NCBI GenBank assembly: GCA_019415925.1
Contig: DXYG01000001.1
Coordinates: forward strand, 16,940 to 80,939
Source: Clostridiales bacterium
Lineage (GTDB): Bacteria; Bacillota; Clostridia; Oscillospirales; Acutalibacteraceae
DNA length: 64,000 bases
Direction: 5' to 3'
Shown here: piece after piece, positions 25,984 to 35,037 of the stretch
How the letters are laid out: the number at the start of each line of letters is the position of its first letter
Position numbering within the stretch: position 1 is the first letter of the stretch
Notes under the pieces: generated by a model
Databases searched by the model: none
What the model was told of the DNA's origin: nothing
What the model saw: the letters and a program-made list of their open reading frames with translations, nothing else
Made by a program: the position numbers and the translations under genes

Positions 25984-26319
25984 CTATTCTCGTTTTTCAC
26001 TGCGCCGATAACGATAGAGCTCGATGATTCTCTTTCGGTTTGTCCGTCTGAAACGTACATCTATGCCGTCATTAAAACACAAGTCAATGCAGAACTTGTT
26101 GAGTAGCTTCGTAACGGTATTCGGCGGCGTGGCAGTATCGTTCATAGCGTTAAGCAGGTCTGTAGCCGTTCCGAGCCAGTGTGACTTATCAGCCATAAAA
26201 TATCTCAGCCTTTCCAAAAAAGGATGCTCCTCGGTTAATTTCGGATAGCCTTCACGATTAGATTTTCGCATTGCTTCGGCAACAATGAAATCTGCTTTTC
26301 TCATTGTTTCTTCATTCAA
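25984..26319 (-). CDS. Small mobile-element protein resembling a replication-protein C-terminal domain
   Basis: A 111-residue protein. The middle reads SHWLGTATDLLNAMND and the end RRTNRKRIIELYRY. This resembles the winged-helix C-terminal region (W.GTA..LL..LN....P....L...L......GI....R....R.I.L) of element-encoded primase/helicase proteins. Here it stands alone, so it may be a cut-down derivative. It overlaps the neighbouring gene at 26312. Confidence 0.5.
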   Translation of the reverse strand: MNEETMRKADFIVAEAMRKSNREGYPKLTEEHPFLERLRYFMADKSHWLGTATDLLNAMNDTATPPNTVTKLLNKFCIDLCFNDGIDVRFRRTNRKRIIELYRYRRSEKRE

Positions 26320-26620
26320 TGACTTCCACCTTCTCCAGATAGATTTTGTTCAGACTACTTTCCGAATAAAAAAGTCGGAGCTTCGTACCGATTGGCATAT
26401 AGTAAAATACGAGGTAAGTCTGCCACCAGAAAATCGGTGTGATGATTTTCCTTCCGTCGTCGAGGGTGAGGAAAATACGGATGGATTTCTTGTGTCCCTG
26501 CGCTTTCATTTCAAGCGTTCCGGTGAACTCTCCGATCTCCTCCATCATCTGATAGTCCGAGGTGTCGATCATCATTTCTCTCATCTCAATGAGCGAAAAA
26601 ACCTTTGCATTGTCGTTCAT
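26312..26620 (-). CDS. Unknown mobile-element protein
   Basis: A 102-residue protein starting MNDNAKVFSLIEMREMMIDT, mostly beta-strand (GTLEMKAQGHKKSIRIFLTL, KIITPIFWWQTYLVFYY). No family name is recognised. It overlaps the next gene downstream by 8 nt and has AAAGGAGA upstream of the ATG, consistent with an operon of element genes. Confidence 0.55.
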   Translation of the reverse strand: MNDNAKVFSLIEMREMMIDTSDYQMMEEIGEFTGTLEMKAQGHKKSIRIFLTLDDGRKIITPIFWWQTYLVFYYMPIGTKLRLFYSESSLNKIYLEKVEVIE

Positions 26621-26729
26621 TTGGTTCTCCTTTCCACTTCCCGAAAAAAGAAAATTTCGCCGCCCATATAGGTAGGTGTGTTAAGATAAACTTCTTCTTT
26701 TTCGGTTAGTTATTTTTTTATTTATCTAT

Positions 26730-27110
26730 TTAGTTATTTATATATAGGAGCTGCTTCTGCCGCTCACGCTGACGGCGCTTTCGTTCTACTGCCTTCTGCC
26801 GTTTGATTATGTCGGCACATTTGTCGCAGTAGCGTTTGTTTCGAGCCTTGGAATAAAAGCGTGAGCCGCAGCTTTGACAACGCTTGTAATCGTTGCCGCA
26901 GATCAGCTCCCAGTACAGTTCCTTGTCGAGAGGAAGCACAGTGTCCTTGAAATAGTTGCAGAAGATGTGATATTTGGAAATTAACTGCACGCAAGTGTGC
27001 GTTTCTCCGTCGTCAAGCAACAGACAGTTGCCGTCCATACAGTTGCAGCACTCCCGCCTGACCAAGCGGCTGATCTTCCGAAACTGTCCTGCTTTAATTT
27101 CAATGAGCAT
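26730..27110 (-). CDS. Cysteine-rich zinc-binding protein of mobile elements
   Basis: A 126-residue protein with two cysteine clusters: CCNCMDGNCLLL near residues 21-32, and CQSCGSRFYSKARNKRYCDK near 78-97, where the CxxC...CxxC arrangement forms a zinc finger. A basic tail (KAVERKRRQRERQKQ) follows. It matches what I know as the Cys-rich VLP-type proteins of Firmicute conjugative and mobilizable elements. Function is unknown; nucleic-acid binding is plausible. Confidence 0.65.
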   Translation of the reverse strand: MLIEIKAGQFRKISRLVRRECCNCMDGNCLLLDDGETHTCVQLISKYHIFCNYFKDTVLPLDKELYWELICGNDYKRCQSCGSRFYSKARNKRYCDKCADIIKRQKAVERKRRQRERQKQLLYINN

Positions 27111-27165
27111 TTGACATCCTTTCCTGTCACGCTTAATAAGTCCGAAAAAGCGGTCGGTAATATAA

Positions 27166-27291
27166 TTACTCTCCTTCGTGCGTTTCGTCGCTCATAGGTC
27201 GCATTATGAGCAGCTCGTGAGACTTAAAAAGCGTGACATCAACTGTATGTTGTGTGTCAGCACTGCCAAAGCGTACTTTCCTGACAGGCAA
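27166..27291 (-). CDS. Possible small ORF typical of element ends
   Basis: A TTG-started frame of 41 codons encodes LPVRKVRFGSADTQHTVDVT, then KSHELLIMRPMSDETHEGE. The sequence looks like real protein, is in the element's orientation, and reminds me of a short peptide seen in other Firmicute elements, but the start site and RBS are weak. Confidence 0.35.
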   Translation of the reverse strand: MPVRKVRFGSADTQHTVDVTLFKSHELLIMRPMSDETHEGE

Positions 27292-27574
27292 TCCTGCTCG
27301 ACGCTGTGCCGTCAGCCTTTCGGCTGCGCTCGCTCCATAGAGGTCGTGGCGGTTTATCCTTCGCTTGGCAGCTATTCAGTTGTAGGTTTGTTTCGGTAGG
27401 CATCACCTCCTTTCAAAAAGCCTTTCACCCTTAATGCAAAAAAGTCCTGCAAAATATACACCCTATCGAGAAAAATATTTGCCCCTTCACCTATACCCAA
27501 TGGGAAAGGTCATTTTTTAAGTCTGTTTCAAAAATTTTTTGCAAAAAAATAGCGCCTGCCATAAAGACAAGCGC
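27292..27574. other. Intergenic DNA at the distal side of the mobile element
   Basis: About 280 bp with no convincing gene. It includes a GC-rich stretch (GCCGTCAGCCTTTCGGCTGC, with a small inverted repeat) and AT-rich DNA up to the helicase terminator. The element's right end may lie here, but no repeat of the left att-like site was found. Confidence 0.4.
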
Positions 27575-27606
27575 AAAAAGTCCCACTTACAATTTGTAAG
27601 CGGGAC
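27575..27606 (-). terminator. Terminator of the helicase gene
   Basis: On the minus strand GTCCCGCTTACAA pairs with TTGTAAGTGGGAC and is followed by TTTTTG. It starts 17 nt after the helicase stop. Confidence 0.8.
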
Positions 27607-27622
27607 AGATTCGTTTTGTTTA

Positions 27623-30600
27623 TTATCCAACAATCATTTTATTGGTTTTTCTTAGATACTTTGCAGGAATAGGTTCTTTCATTTTCCAAATGATATTCAT
27701 AGGTTTAGAATCCGTATGACTGACATAATCAGCCAATCCGATAAAAGAATACGGGGCCGCTTTTCCAGTGATATTATCATTTTTTCTTTCACGTACAAAC
27801 AGCAATTCCTTGACACCCATTGACTGATGATTGATATACCTTGTACCTGTATTACTTGTATCAGACGTTGCTCCCTGACTTTGCCAATGGAACAGCTCGC
27901 TATTGATAGAATAATCGTTGTACATTGTCGTTGGGGAGTAGTCTTTCTCGCTTTTGTTAAGAGTGATAAAATGAATATCAATCTTTTTATCAGCCAAGAA
28001 AAACGTTCCTGCTTGCACAGATGATGGGCTCAGATAATCTAATGCTGATAATATCTGATCACGAGTATATGTACAGTATAAGTCAAGAGGACAGTCAAAT
28101 CCTACATCAACCGGTTTGTCGATAAAATCAATTTGATTATAGTTATACTCCAGAAGCTCAATTATCTCATTGCAAAGCACGGGGCATTCTCGGATTTTCT
28201 GTACTCCATCTGTAATCTTACTAAATCCGCATTTTTGATACTCTTTCTGCCAAATGGTGAAATGGAACATTTGCAGCATTCTGTTTTCGGATTCAGTAAA
28301 CTCAGAAACATCTTCTGATAATAATTTTATGATGAATTTGATAAATCGACGTGAATCAACATACGATAATCTACTCAATGCCTTTGTTATAGTTTCTTCA
28401 ACGGGCGATTCAAAATCATCTATCACATCAGCCCTTGCACACAGGCGTGAAAAGGAATTGAATTTGTAAACTGATCTCACGTCAAGATGATGATATTCTA
28501 AGAAATTCGCAAGAGAAAGCGGTAAACCACTATCTTCTTCAAACGATTCAATTTTAGAAATCAATCCGGCAGTGTTTCCGTATGAAGCACGAATATTGCT
28601 GAGAATATAACGCTCAGCCATCTTTTCAAGTTGAATATAGCATCCCTTTGGAACAGACACGAATCCATTCTTTATTTCTTTGGTAACACTCCGATTTGTA
28701 TTTGAAAGCAGTGCAGCAAATTTATCTTCAAAGTTGTACTTCTTGTTTGCCTGACCTATAAAATCAAGAACTGTTAAGCACTCCTTATTATCCGCCAAAC
28801 GCAGTCCACGACCAAGTTGCTGTAAGAAGATGGTCAATGATTCTGTTGGTCTCAAGAATAAAACAGTGTTTACCTCCGGAATATCTACACCTTCATTATA
28901 AATATCAACGACAAAGATAAATCTGATTTCACCTTTTACCAGTCGAGACTGCGCCTTGTCTCTATCCTCGTCAGAGCTTTGCCCGGATAGTGAAATCGAA
29001 GGAATTCCGTGAGCGTTAAAATACGCTGCCATAAACTCAGAATGTGCAACGGTAACGCAAAATCCTAACCCTTTCACTTCATCAATATCCGTTACATATT
29101 TAAGCAAGGAATTCACGACCAAGTCTGCACGTTGCTGGGCATACGCTTCGTTAATTGTATAGATATTTGAAAGCTCTGTTTTGTCATAACCACCTGCAGA
29201 CCATTTCAGTTCGCTTAAATCGACATTATCTGTTACGCCAAAGTATTGAAACGGACAAAGCAACATTCTGTCTATCGCTTCCGGCAATCTGATTTCTGCT
29301 GAAATACGATCATTAAAATAGGTCAAAATGCTCTTGCCATCCATTCGCTCAGGAGTAGCCGTCAAACCAAGTAATATCTTCGGCTCATAGTATTCAAGTA
29401 GCTTTTGATATGTCGGCGCTGCTGCGTGATGGAATTCATCCACGATAATAAAATCGTAGAAGTCTTTACTTGTTTTTGAAGTCAAATCCTGAGAATTGAA
29501 TGTTTGAATTGAAATGAAAAGATTGTCAATATCTTCTGCTTTATACTGTCCAACAAACAGCTCGCCAAAATTTGCGTCTTTTAATACAGCCCGAAAAGTA
29601 AAGATACTCTGTTCGAGGATTTCTTTTCTGTGGGCAACAAATAGCAATCTGCATTTTTTATCAGAATTTTTCTTCACAAAACGCTTATAATCAAGCGCCG
29701 AAATAACAGTTTTACCGGTACCCGTTGCAGCTACAATCAAGTTTCTATAATTACCTCTGACCTCTCGCTGCGCTTCCAATTTATCAAGAATCTCTTGCTG
29801 ATACGCATACGGCTTTACATCTACCGTGTAGCGTGAAGCGTCATTTGAATCGTGATACTTTTCGGCTTTTAACGCTCTGGCTAAACGCTCCTTTTGCGTT
29901 TCAGAATAATATTCAAAATCATTTGAATTCCAATAGCTTTCAAAGGTAGCACTGATCTTCTTGATTGTGTCAGGTAAATCTTTATTCGTAACCTTTACGT
30001 TCCATTCACGACCGGTTGATATAGCTGCACCCGAAAGATTTGATGAGCCCACATACGCTGTTGTAAAACCAGTGTCACGATAAAACACATACGATTTCAC
30101 GTGCAGTCGTGTTACCTTTGTATCATAACTCACCTTAATCATCGTATTGGATAGTTTTCTCAATTCTTCTATGGCTTTCACATCAGTTGCACCCATATAC
30201 GATGTTGTGATAATTCTAAGCTCTCCGCCTTTATCAGTAAAATCTTTCAATTCATTGATGATACGCCTTACGCCGCTCCACTTTATGAAAGATACGATCA
30301 TATCAATACGATCAGCCGAGACAATTTCTTTCTTCAATTCTCCTAATAGTTGTGGCTCGTTTACTGCGCTTGTAAAAAGTGAGCTTTGCGCAATAGATGT
30401 CTCAGGACGAATAACGGTACTGTTTTGGTCAATGGCATACTTACTATTCTCTTTATCGAGCAATGCAAGCAGTTGTTCGGCGCGTTCATCAACCGACATA
30501 GACGTAAAATCTTCGTCTCCTGTTTTAGCACGAATGACTTCGATCATTTTATTGATAAGCTCTATTTTTTCGGGTAGCTTATCATCACCTAATTGATTAA

Positions 30601-30754
30601 GCCCTTTTTCTATAATCTCAGAAGCATACTGTGCTAAAACCTTTGATGATTCTCCTTCATCAATGTTTTTCAGCCTGATAATCTTATCAGTTGATTTCAG
30701 TTCTTCGTTTATACCTTGATTTATGATTTGTTCGTATAGTCCTGATTTGAGCAT
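27623..30754 (-). CDS. PLD nuclease-DEAD/DEAH helicase-DUF3427 protein
   Basis: A 1043-residue protein. An N-terminal helical region is followed by a phospholipase D-like domain with HVK (218-220) and YVGSSNLS (234-241). An SF2 helicase core then follows: Walker A ATGTGKT at 343-349, DEFHH at 439-443, GLTATPERMDG, and motif VI QQLGRGLR. A large C-terminal region corresponds to DUF3427. Start ATG 30754 has GAAGGTGA upstream; the longer frame to 30808 has none. Such proteins are often in accessory islands and are suspected restriction- or defence-type nuclease-helicases; the PLD half has a single HxK motif, so it would act as a dimer. Confidence 0.85.
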   Translation of the reverse strand: MLKSGLYEQIINQGINEELKSTDKIIRLKNIDEGESSKVLAQYASEIIEKGLNQLGDDKLPEKIELINKMIEVIRAKTGDEDFTSMSVDERAEQLLALLDKENSKYAIDQNSTVIRPETSIAQSSLFTSAVNEPQLLGELKKEIVSADRIDMIVSFIKWSGVRRIINELKDFTDKGGELRIITTSYMGATDVKAIEELRKLSNTMIKVSYDTKVTRLHVKSYVFYRDTGFTTAYVGSSNLSGAAISTGREWNVKVTNKDLPDTIKKISATFESYWNSNDFEYYSETQKERLARALKAEKYHDSNDASRYTVDVKPYAYQQEILDKLEAQREVRGNYRNLIVAATGTGKTVISALDYKRFVKKNSDKKCRLLFVAHRKEILEQSIFTFRAVLKDANFGELFVGQYKAEDIDNLFISIQTFNSQDLTSKTSKDFYDFIIVDEFHHAAAPTYQKLLEYYEPKILLGLTATPERMDGKSILTYFNDRISAEIRLPEAIDRMLLCPFQYFGVTDNVDLSELKWSAGGYDKTELSNIYTINEAYAQQRADLVVNSLLKYVTDIDEVKGLGFCVTVAHSEFMAAYFNAHGIPSISLSGQSSDEDRDKAQSRLVKGEIRFIFVVDIYNEGVDIPEVNTVLFLRPTESLTIFLQQLGRGLRLADNKECLTVLDFIGQANKKYNFEDKFAALLSNTNRSVTKEIKNGFVSVPKGCYIQLEKMAERYILSNIRASYGNTAGLISKIESFEEDSGLPLSLANFLEYHHLDVRSVYKFNSFSRLCARADVIDDFESPVEETITKALSRLSYVDSRRFIKFIIKLLSEDVSEFTESENRMLQMFHFTIWQKEYQKCGFSKITDGVQKIRECPVLCNEIIELLEYNYNQIDFIDKPVDVGFDCPLDLYCTYTRDQILSALDYLSPSSVQAGTFFLADKKIDIHFITLNKSEKDYSPTTMYNDYSINSELFHWQSQGATSDTSNTGTRYINHQSMGVKELLFVRERKNDNITGKAAPYSFIGLADYVSHTDSKPMNIIWKMKEPIPAKYLRKTNKMIVG

Positions 30755-30925
30755 AACGTCACCTTCGGGAGTCAATAATTTAATCCTATTATACCATTTA
30801 ATTATCAAATCACAAGATCAATAATCCTAAATCTTAAGAAAGTGTCCGGAATAATCAACGTAATCATGTCAAGTTTTCTCTCTTGTGATAGAATTACTAA
30901 TAACGATAACTAATTGAATAATAGT

Positions 30926-30970
30926 ATGAGCGTGTAAGCAGAATCAACTCTTGTTTACACGCTCATTTCA
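30926..30970. terminator. Hairpin between helicase and HipA genes
   Basis: ATGAGCGTGTAA pairs with TTTACACGCTCAT around a 15-nt loop, then TTTCATTTT. It lies between two divergent genes, so it probably terminates a lost + strand gene. Confidence 0.6.
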
Positions 30971-31029
30971 TTTTATCTCTTGTTCAGTTTCATCAAATAG
31001 CGGATTATCAAAGAATTGACGATTTTTTC

Positions 31030-31058
31030 TTGACTAATGTTATCATATATGATAACAT
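31030..31058 (+). promoter_or_regulatory. Promoter overlapped by a perfect 20-bp palindromic operator
   Basis: TGTTATCATATATGATAACA at 31039-31058 is a perfect palindrome. TTGACT at 31030-31035 and TAACAT at 31053-31058 are spaced 17 bp, as a -35/-10 pair, so the palindrome covers the spacer and -10. It ends 22 bp before the HTH-HipA start, as expected for autorepression. Confidence 0.7.
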
Positions 31059-31080
31059 ATAATAAAAGAAGGTGATTGTT

Positions 31081-32466
31081 ATGACAGACAGTAATAGCAT
31101 AATCCGCAAGCGCCAGGAAATTGTTTCAAAACTGACGCAGGCACGGCTTGAAAAGGGCTTGTCACAGGCGCTGCTTGCCGAGATGGTCGGTACGCAACGG
31201 TCAAATATCTGCCGCATTGAAAACGGCGGTCAGAACCTTTCTCTCGATTTATTGATCAAGATTACAGACGCTCTCGGCAAGGATGTCAGCGTTTTATTGG
31301 AAGAAAAGAGTGTTGAAATGAGCAACATATATAACCTAAAACTGTATGACGATATCCTTGTGACCTTCTCCCTCGAAGAAAAAGGCTTAGAGGGTTTAGT
31401 TGTTGAAGTTCTCTCTTATGACGAAAGCAAAAAGCACCTCCTGCCAATCAATATGGAGTTGACTCCCAAAGGTATTATCAAGTGGCTTTCCAATCGTGTT
31501 ATTCCGAAGAACAGAGCATTTGTTGATGAGATACTAAAGGCCTTTGGCTTGAGCGTAAACGACACAAAGGGCATTATTGACATCTGCTTGGGCTTGTCGC
31601 TCAACGACAGCTATTGGGTAACTCCTGTTGAATTTGATGGTAGATTTGCCGATTACAATCTGTTTGAAAACCCATTCTCGGAAGCGTTGTCGCTTGTCGC
31701 CTATACGGGCGTGGGTAGCGCAGAAAAGGCGTTCTCGACCTCCCCTGAGTTCACAACAAACGGTATGCTCCGCAAGGCTTGGCGGCATATTGAGAACGAC
31801 GGTATCTATCTTTACAAAGGCGGCACAGAAGGCGCTGCCAACACCGGCAATGAGCCGTACAGCGAGTTTTACGCCTGTCAGGTCGCTAAGGCGATGGGCT
31901 TAAATTGTGTTGAATACGACCTTGAAAACTGGAAAGGTATTCTCGCTTCAAAATGCCGTTTGTTTACGGATATCAACACCGCTTTTGTGCCGATCAGCAG
32001 ACTTATAAAATACAGAACACTGAAAAACGCCCTTGATTATTGCGCCGGGCTCGGCAAACCGTTCTATGATGACCTGTGCAGTATGCTGGTGTTCGATGCT
32101 GTGATTTACAACGAGGACAGACATTTCGGAAACTTCGGTATTTTGCGTGACAATCACACAGGAAAGATCATAAAGCCCGCTCCGATTTTTGATAACGGCT
32201 TATCACTGTTCAATTTTGCGATGACAGACGATTTGGCGAATCTCAGCGAATACGCTAAAACAAGAACCCCTCCCTACGGCGTATCGTTCGACGAGGTTTG
32301 TAAGGCTGTTATGGGCAGCAAACAAAAATCTCAACTCCGCAGGCTGCTGAATTTCACTTTCACAAGACACCCATCAATCAACCTGCCCGAAGAACGTCTG
32401 ACAGCGATTGAAACGCAAATCTCAAAGAGAGCACGGGAATTGATGTCGATTCCCAACTCAAAATAA
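31081..32466 (+). CDS. XRE-type HTH fused to a HipA-like kinase
   Basis: A 461-residue protein. Residues about 8-65 form a Cro/C1-type HTH (ARLEKGLSQALLAEMVGTQR). The C-terminal 300 residues resemble HipA: an ATP-binding segment, DAVIYNEDRHFGNFG with the catalytic Asp-Arg-His and Asn, and PAPIFDNG with the metal-binding Asp. In HipBA modules the HTH antitoxin is normally a separate protein; here it is in the same chain. ATG 31081 has AGAAGGTG upstream. The palindrome in the promoter suggests autoregulation. It may act as a self-contained kinase toxin or as a signalling kinase. Confidence 0.8.
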   Translation: MTDSNSIIRKRQEIVSKLTQARLEKGLSQALLAEMVGTQRSNICRIENGGQNLSLDLLIKITDALGKDVSVLLEEKSVEMSNIYNLKLYDDILVTFSLEEKGLEGLVVEVLSYDESKKHLLPINMELTPKGIIKWLSNRVIPKNRAFVDEILKAFGLSVNDTKGIIDICLGLSLNDSYWVTPVEFDGRFADYNLFENPFSEALSLVAYTGVGSAEKAFSTSPEFTTNGMLRKAWRHIENDGIYLYKGGTEGAANTGNEPYSEFYACQVAKAMGLNCVEYDLENWKGILASKCRLFTDINTAFVPISRLIKYRTLKNALDYCAGLGKPFYDDLCSMLVFDAVIYNEDRHFGNFGILRDNHTGKIIKPAPIFDNGLSLFNFAMTDDLANLSEYAKTRTPPYGVSFDEVCKAVMGSKQKSQLRRLLNFTFTRHPSINLPEERLTAIETQISKRARELMSIPNSK

Positions 32467-32610
32467 ATCCGGCTCCTTTCAGATACCTTTGACTATTCCA
32501 ATACAATCAATAAACCGGTTAAAACAAATCGAATCATCGTTGCCGCGCAGCGTAGTCGTAGTCGTGCTGTGGAAATGTAGAAAACCCACAGCAAAGTTTT
32601 CGAGAATTAT

Positions 32611-32717
32611 CACTTAGTCTTTTTGAGTACATCAATGGTTTTTACAACTCTTTAAGACCTCATTCTCATAACAACGGCTTGTCACCTAATCAAGCTGAAA
32701 AATATTTTTTTATTTAA
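32611..32717 (+). pseudogene. IS3-family transposase, C-terminal remnant
   Basis: The + strand encodes SLFEYINGF, then, after a one-base shift in a run of six T (32638-32643), YNSLRPHSHNNGLSPNQAEK and a stop. This is the conserved end of the IS3/IS150 integrase core (FYN..RPH....LSP..AE). Only about 35 codons remain and the frame is broken. Confidence 0.7.
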
Positions 32718-32899
32718 TTTTCCTGTTTTTTCTGTCCACTTTATTGACTATAGTCCAGGATGGTTTCAATCTCTTCGCCATTAATTTTCAAAGCAAAAGT
32801 TTAATGACATTTAATATGCTCCACCACTTTTTACTCCGCCCAACATTGCCAATGATAAAAATACTTGTCTATTATCTGACGCTTTAGCTTAATTAACAA

Positions 32900-32944
32900 C
32901 ATACCCTTTTAACGAAACTAAGAAGATATCGTTAAAAGGGTATG
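32900..32944. terminator. Strong hairpin in the mobile-DNA scrap zone
   Basis: CATACCCTTTTAACGA pairs perfectly with TCGTTAAAAGGGTATG across a 13-nt loop. No gene ends nearby on either strand. Apart from this hairpin and the IS3 remnant, 32467-33220 shows nothing recognisable. Confidence 0.5.
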
Positions 32945-33220
32945 CATTTTAATGTTACCTGTTGACAAAGGCTCTGAAAACCTTTTACCGTTTGGCTTAT
33001 CTTTTCTCACTAATAGGCTGAAAAACCTTTAATAAAGCTTCAACGCATTCATAGTATCTTGTCTCTGTATCAAAACGCTCGTTTCTTTGTTATTTGTTTT
33101 ATCATATCGCGTCTTGTGTGGTTTCTTCTTAAACATAAGGAATACCTCATTTATAATCATCAAGGCCGGACATTTATCCGACCTCTTGGTTATACTACAG
33201 ATTTTATAAAATTTCATCTG

Positions 33221-33515
33221 TTATCCCTGCAACATTGCTTCTTTTTTCTTCTGTTCCACAATCTTTTCGTGAATATTGGTGTTATACAGTTTGTAAAGGC
33301 CTGTATCCTTACTGATCTGGTTATCAAACGGAATTACCACTGAACCACACTTAATCAGTCCCATACCGGATGCAGTATTGGTTACGAACCGAAGCTGTGC
33401 CTCTGATACCCCTATAACCTCCGCCATCTTGGAGCTGTCCGTATTCGCCTGCTTAAGGAGTGCCACGAACTCAGAGTTGGCAAGCATGGTTGTTGCAGTG
33501 TAGTTCTGTAACAGA
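33221..33515 (-). pseudogene. VirB4/TraE-like conjugation ATPase, C-terminal fragment
   Basis: On the minus strand NYTATTMLANSEFVALLKQA, then IGVSEAQLRFVTNTASGMGL and IKCGSVVIPF, is the conserved tail of VirB4-like ATPases of Gram-positive conjugative elements (MLANSEFV.ML.QA...G.GLIK.G...VPF). All catalytic motifs are missing. The coding sequence begins abruptly next to group II intron sequence, showing that the intron had inserted into this gene and the 5' exon was then lost. Confidence 0.75.
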
Positions 33516-33890
33516 TCGTAGGGTAGGGCAAAGGCGCCTTATTGCATATGCAACAGGTTTTCTACACCCTCCCTCGGAACCGGACTTACACGTCTCCATG
33601 TATCCGGCTCCCCATTAGTAATTTACTTATCGATTATTTATGGATTCTTCTATGACAATCACTACAAACCACTAACGTTTTTCTGTGCTTAGCCTTCATA
33701 GCCAATTCCCAATCAGAATTACCCAATTCGTTTAAGTTTCTTACTACATGCACCTCATATAAATCCGTATGCTTTTTCCCATATAGTTCACAAACACCAG
33801 AATTTAACCTTTGTCTGATTGTGGATTTCCAATTGAATTTTGTTCTTTGGAACACGATGTCACTAGCCGCGCCTCTCTTGCATCAGCGAT
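33516..33890 (-). mobile_element. 3' end of a group II intron
   Basis: Domain V is recognisable as a 34-nt hairpin at 33577-33610 (minus strand GAGCCGGATAC...GTCCGGTTC), followed by a domain VI-like stem. Upstream, 33634-33855 encodes the C-terminal HNH endonuclease of the intron's reverse transcriptase: VHVVRNLNELGNSDWELAMK, then RKTLVVCSDCHRRIHK. The reverse transcriptase and domains I-III are absent. The boundary with the VirB4 exon near 33516 is approximate. Confidence 0.8.
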
Positions 33891-34006
33891 TTTCAGAAGA
33901 ATTATTTAATGTTAAAATAGAGCCGGTTGAATTTATTTCTTATAATCGAAACGATGAAAATGTGTCAACAAGATAATTCTTTAATATTTTGAAAATTGTC
34001 GTTTTG
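33891..34006. other. Short junction sequence next to galE
   Basis: A + strand frame FSEELFNVKIEPVEFISYNR, ending in STR and a stop near 33976, may be the tail of a lost gene. No terminator for the galactose operon is obvious. Confidence 0.3.
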
Positions 34007-35002
34007 TCAATCGGATAGATATCCGTTAAGATGTGTACTGTGCCACTTCCACGCAGTTTCTATAATTGTTGAAAGATCATCATATTCGGGTTTCCAGCCA
34101 AGGATATTCTTTGCTTTGTCGCTTGAAGCGATAAGTATTGCAGGGTCGCCCGCTCTGCGTTCTTCTTCAATTACTTTTATCTCTTTTCCTGTGACCTTTT
34201 TAGCCGTTTCAATAACCTCTCTTACCGAGAATCCGACGCCGTTGCCGAGGTTGAAAATATTGCTTTCGCCGCCGTTTAACAGATACTCAACGGCAAGGAT
34301 ATGTGCCTGTGCAAGGTCTGTAACATGAATATAGTCACGGATGCAGGTTCCGTCAGGTGTGTTGTAATCTGTTCCGAATATGCTTATATGGTCCCTTTTA
34401 CCGTTTGCCGCCTGCAAAATAATCGGGATAAGATGGGTTTCAGGGTTGTGCGCCTCACCGATTTTTCCGCTGATATGAGCGCCGCAGGCGTTGAAGTAAC
34501 GCAGTGAAACATACTTCAAACCGTGTGCCTGCTGAGTCCAGTAGAACATTCTCTCCATTGCTTTTTTTGTTTCACCGTAGCAGTTAGTCGGGTTGGTCGG
34601 ATCATCTTCAAGAATAGGCGTATGCTTTGGTTCGCCGTAGGTTGCCGCTGTTGATGAAAATACAATATTTTTGATATTGTGAGCAACAAGCGATTCAAGC
34701 AGTACCTTTGTTCCGCAAAGGTTGTTGTCGTAGTATTTAAGCGGATTTATCATACTTTCGCCGACAAGTGAATTTGCCGCAAAATGAATAACTGCGTCAA
34801 TATTTTTCTCTACATCAAGAACACTATCTATATGAACTCTGTTTCTCAAATCACCCTTGTAAAACTTTGCCTTTGGATGCACAGCCTCAATATGACCTGT
34901 TTCAAGGTTATCAAAAACAATAACCTCATTGTCCTGTTCAATAAGACTGTAAACTGTATGTGAGCCGATATATCCGGCTCCGCCGAGTACAAGAATTTTC
35001 AT
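34007..35002 (-). CDS. galE: UDP-glucose 4-epimerase
   Basis: A 331-residue protein of the extended SDR type. NAD-binding GGAGYIGSH at 7-15, SSTAATYGE with the catalytic Ser/Thr, and YGETKKAME with the Tyr-x3-Lys pair. Length is typical for GalE. It interconverts UDP-galactose and UDP-glucose, closing the Leloir pathway whose other enzymes, GalK and GalT, are upstream in the same operon. It is the last gene of the nine-gene - strand operon, 35 nt after the amylosucrase-like gene. Confidence 0.95.
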   Translation of the reverse strand: MKILVLGGAGYIGSHTVYSLIEQDNEVIVFDNLETGHIEAVHPKAKFYKGDLRNRVHIDSVLDVEKNIDAVIHFAANSLVGESMINPLKYYDNNLCGTKVLLESLVAHNIKNIVFSSTAATYGEPKHTPILEDDPTNPTNCYGETKKAMERMFYWTQQAHGLKYVSLRYFNACGAHISGKIGEAHNPETHLIPIILQAANGKRDHISIFGTDYNTPDGTCIRDYIHVTDLAQAHILAVEYLLNGGESNIFNLGNGVGFSVREVIETAKKVTGKEIKVIEEERRAGDPAILIASSDKAKNILGWKPEYDDLSTIIETAWKWHSTHLNGYLSD

Positions 35003-35037
35003 AATGCTTCTCCTTTTCGGAAGTTATCTCTGTCATT

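Noticed and set aside
30147..30596. 149-codon open frame on the + strand
   Set aside because: Antisense to the N-terminal part of the helicase gene; no RBS or domain.
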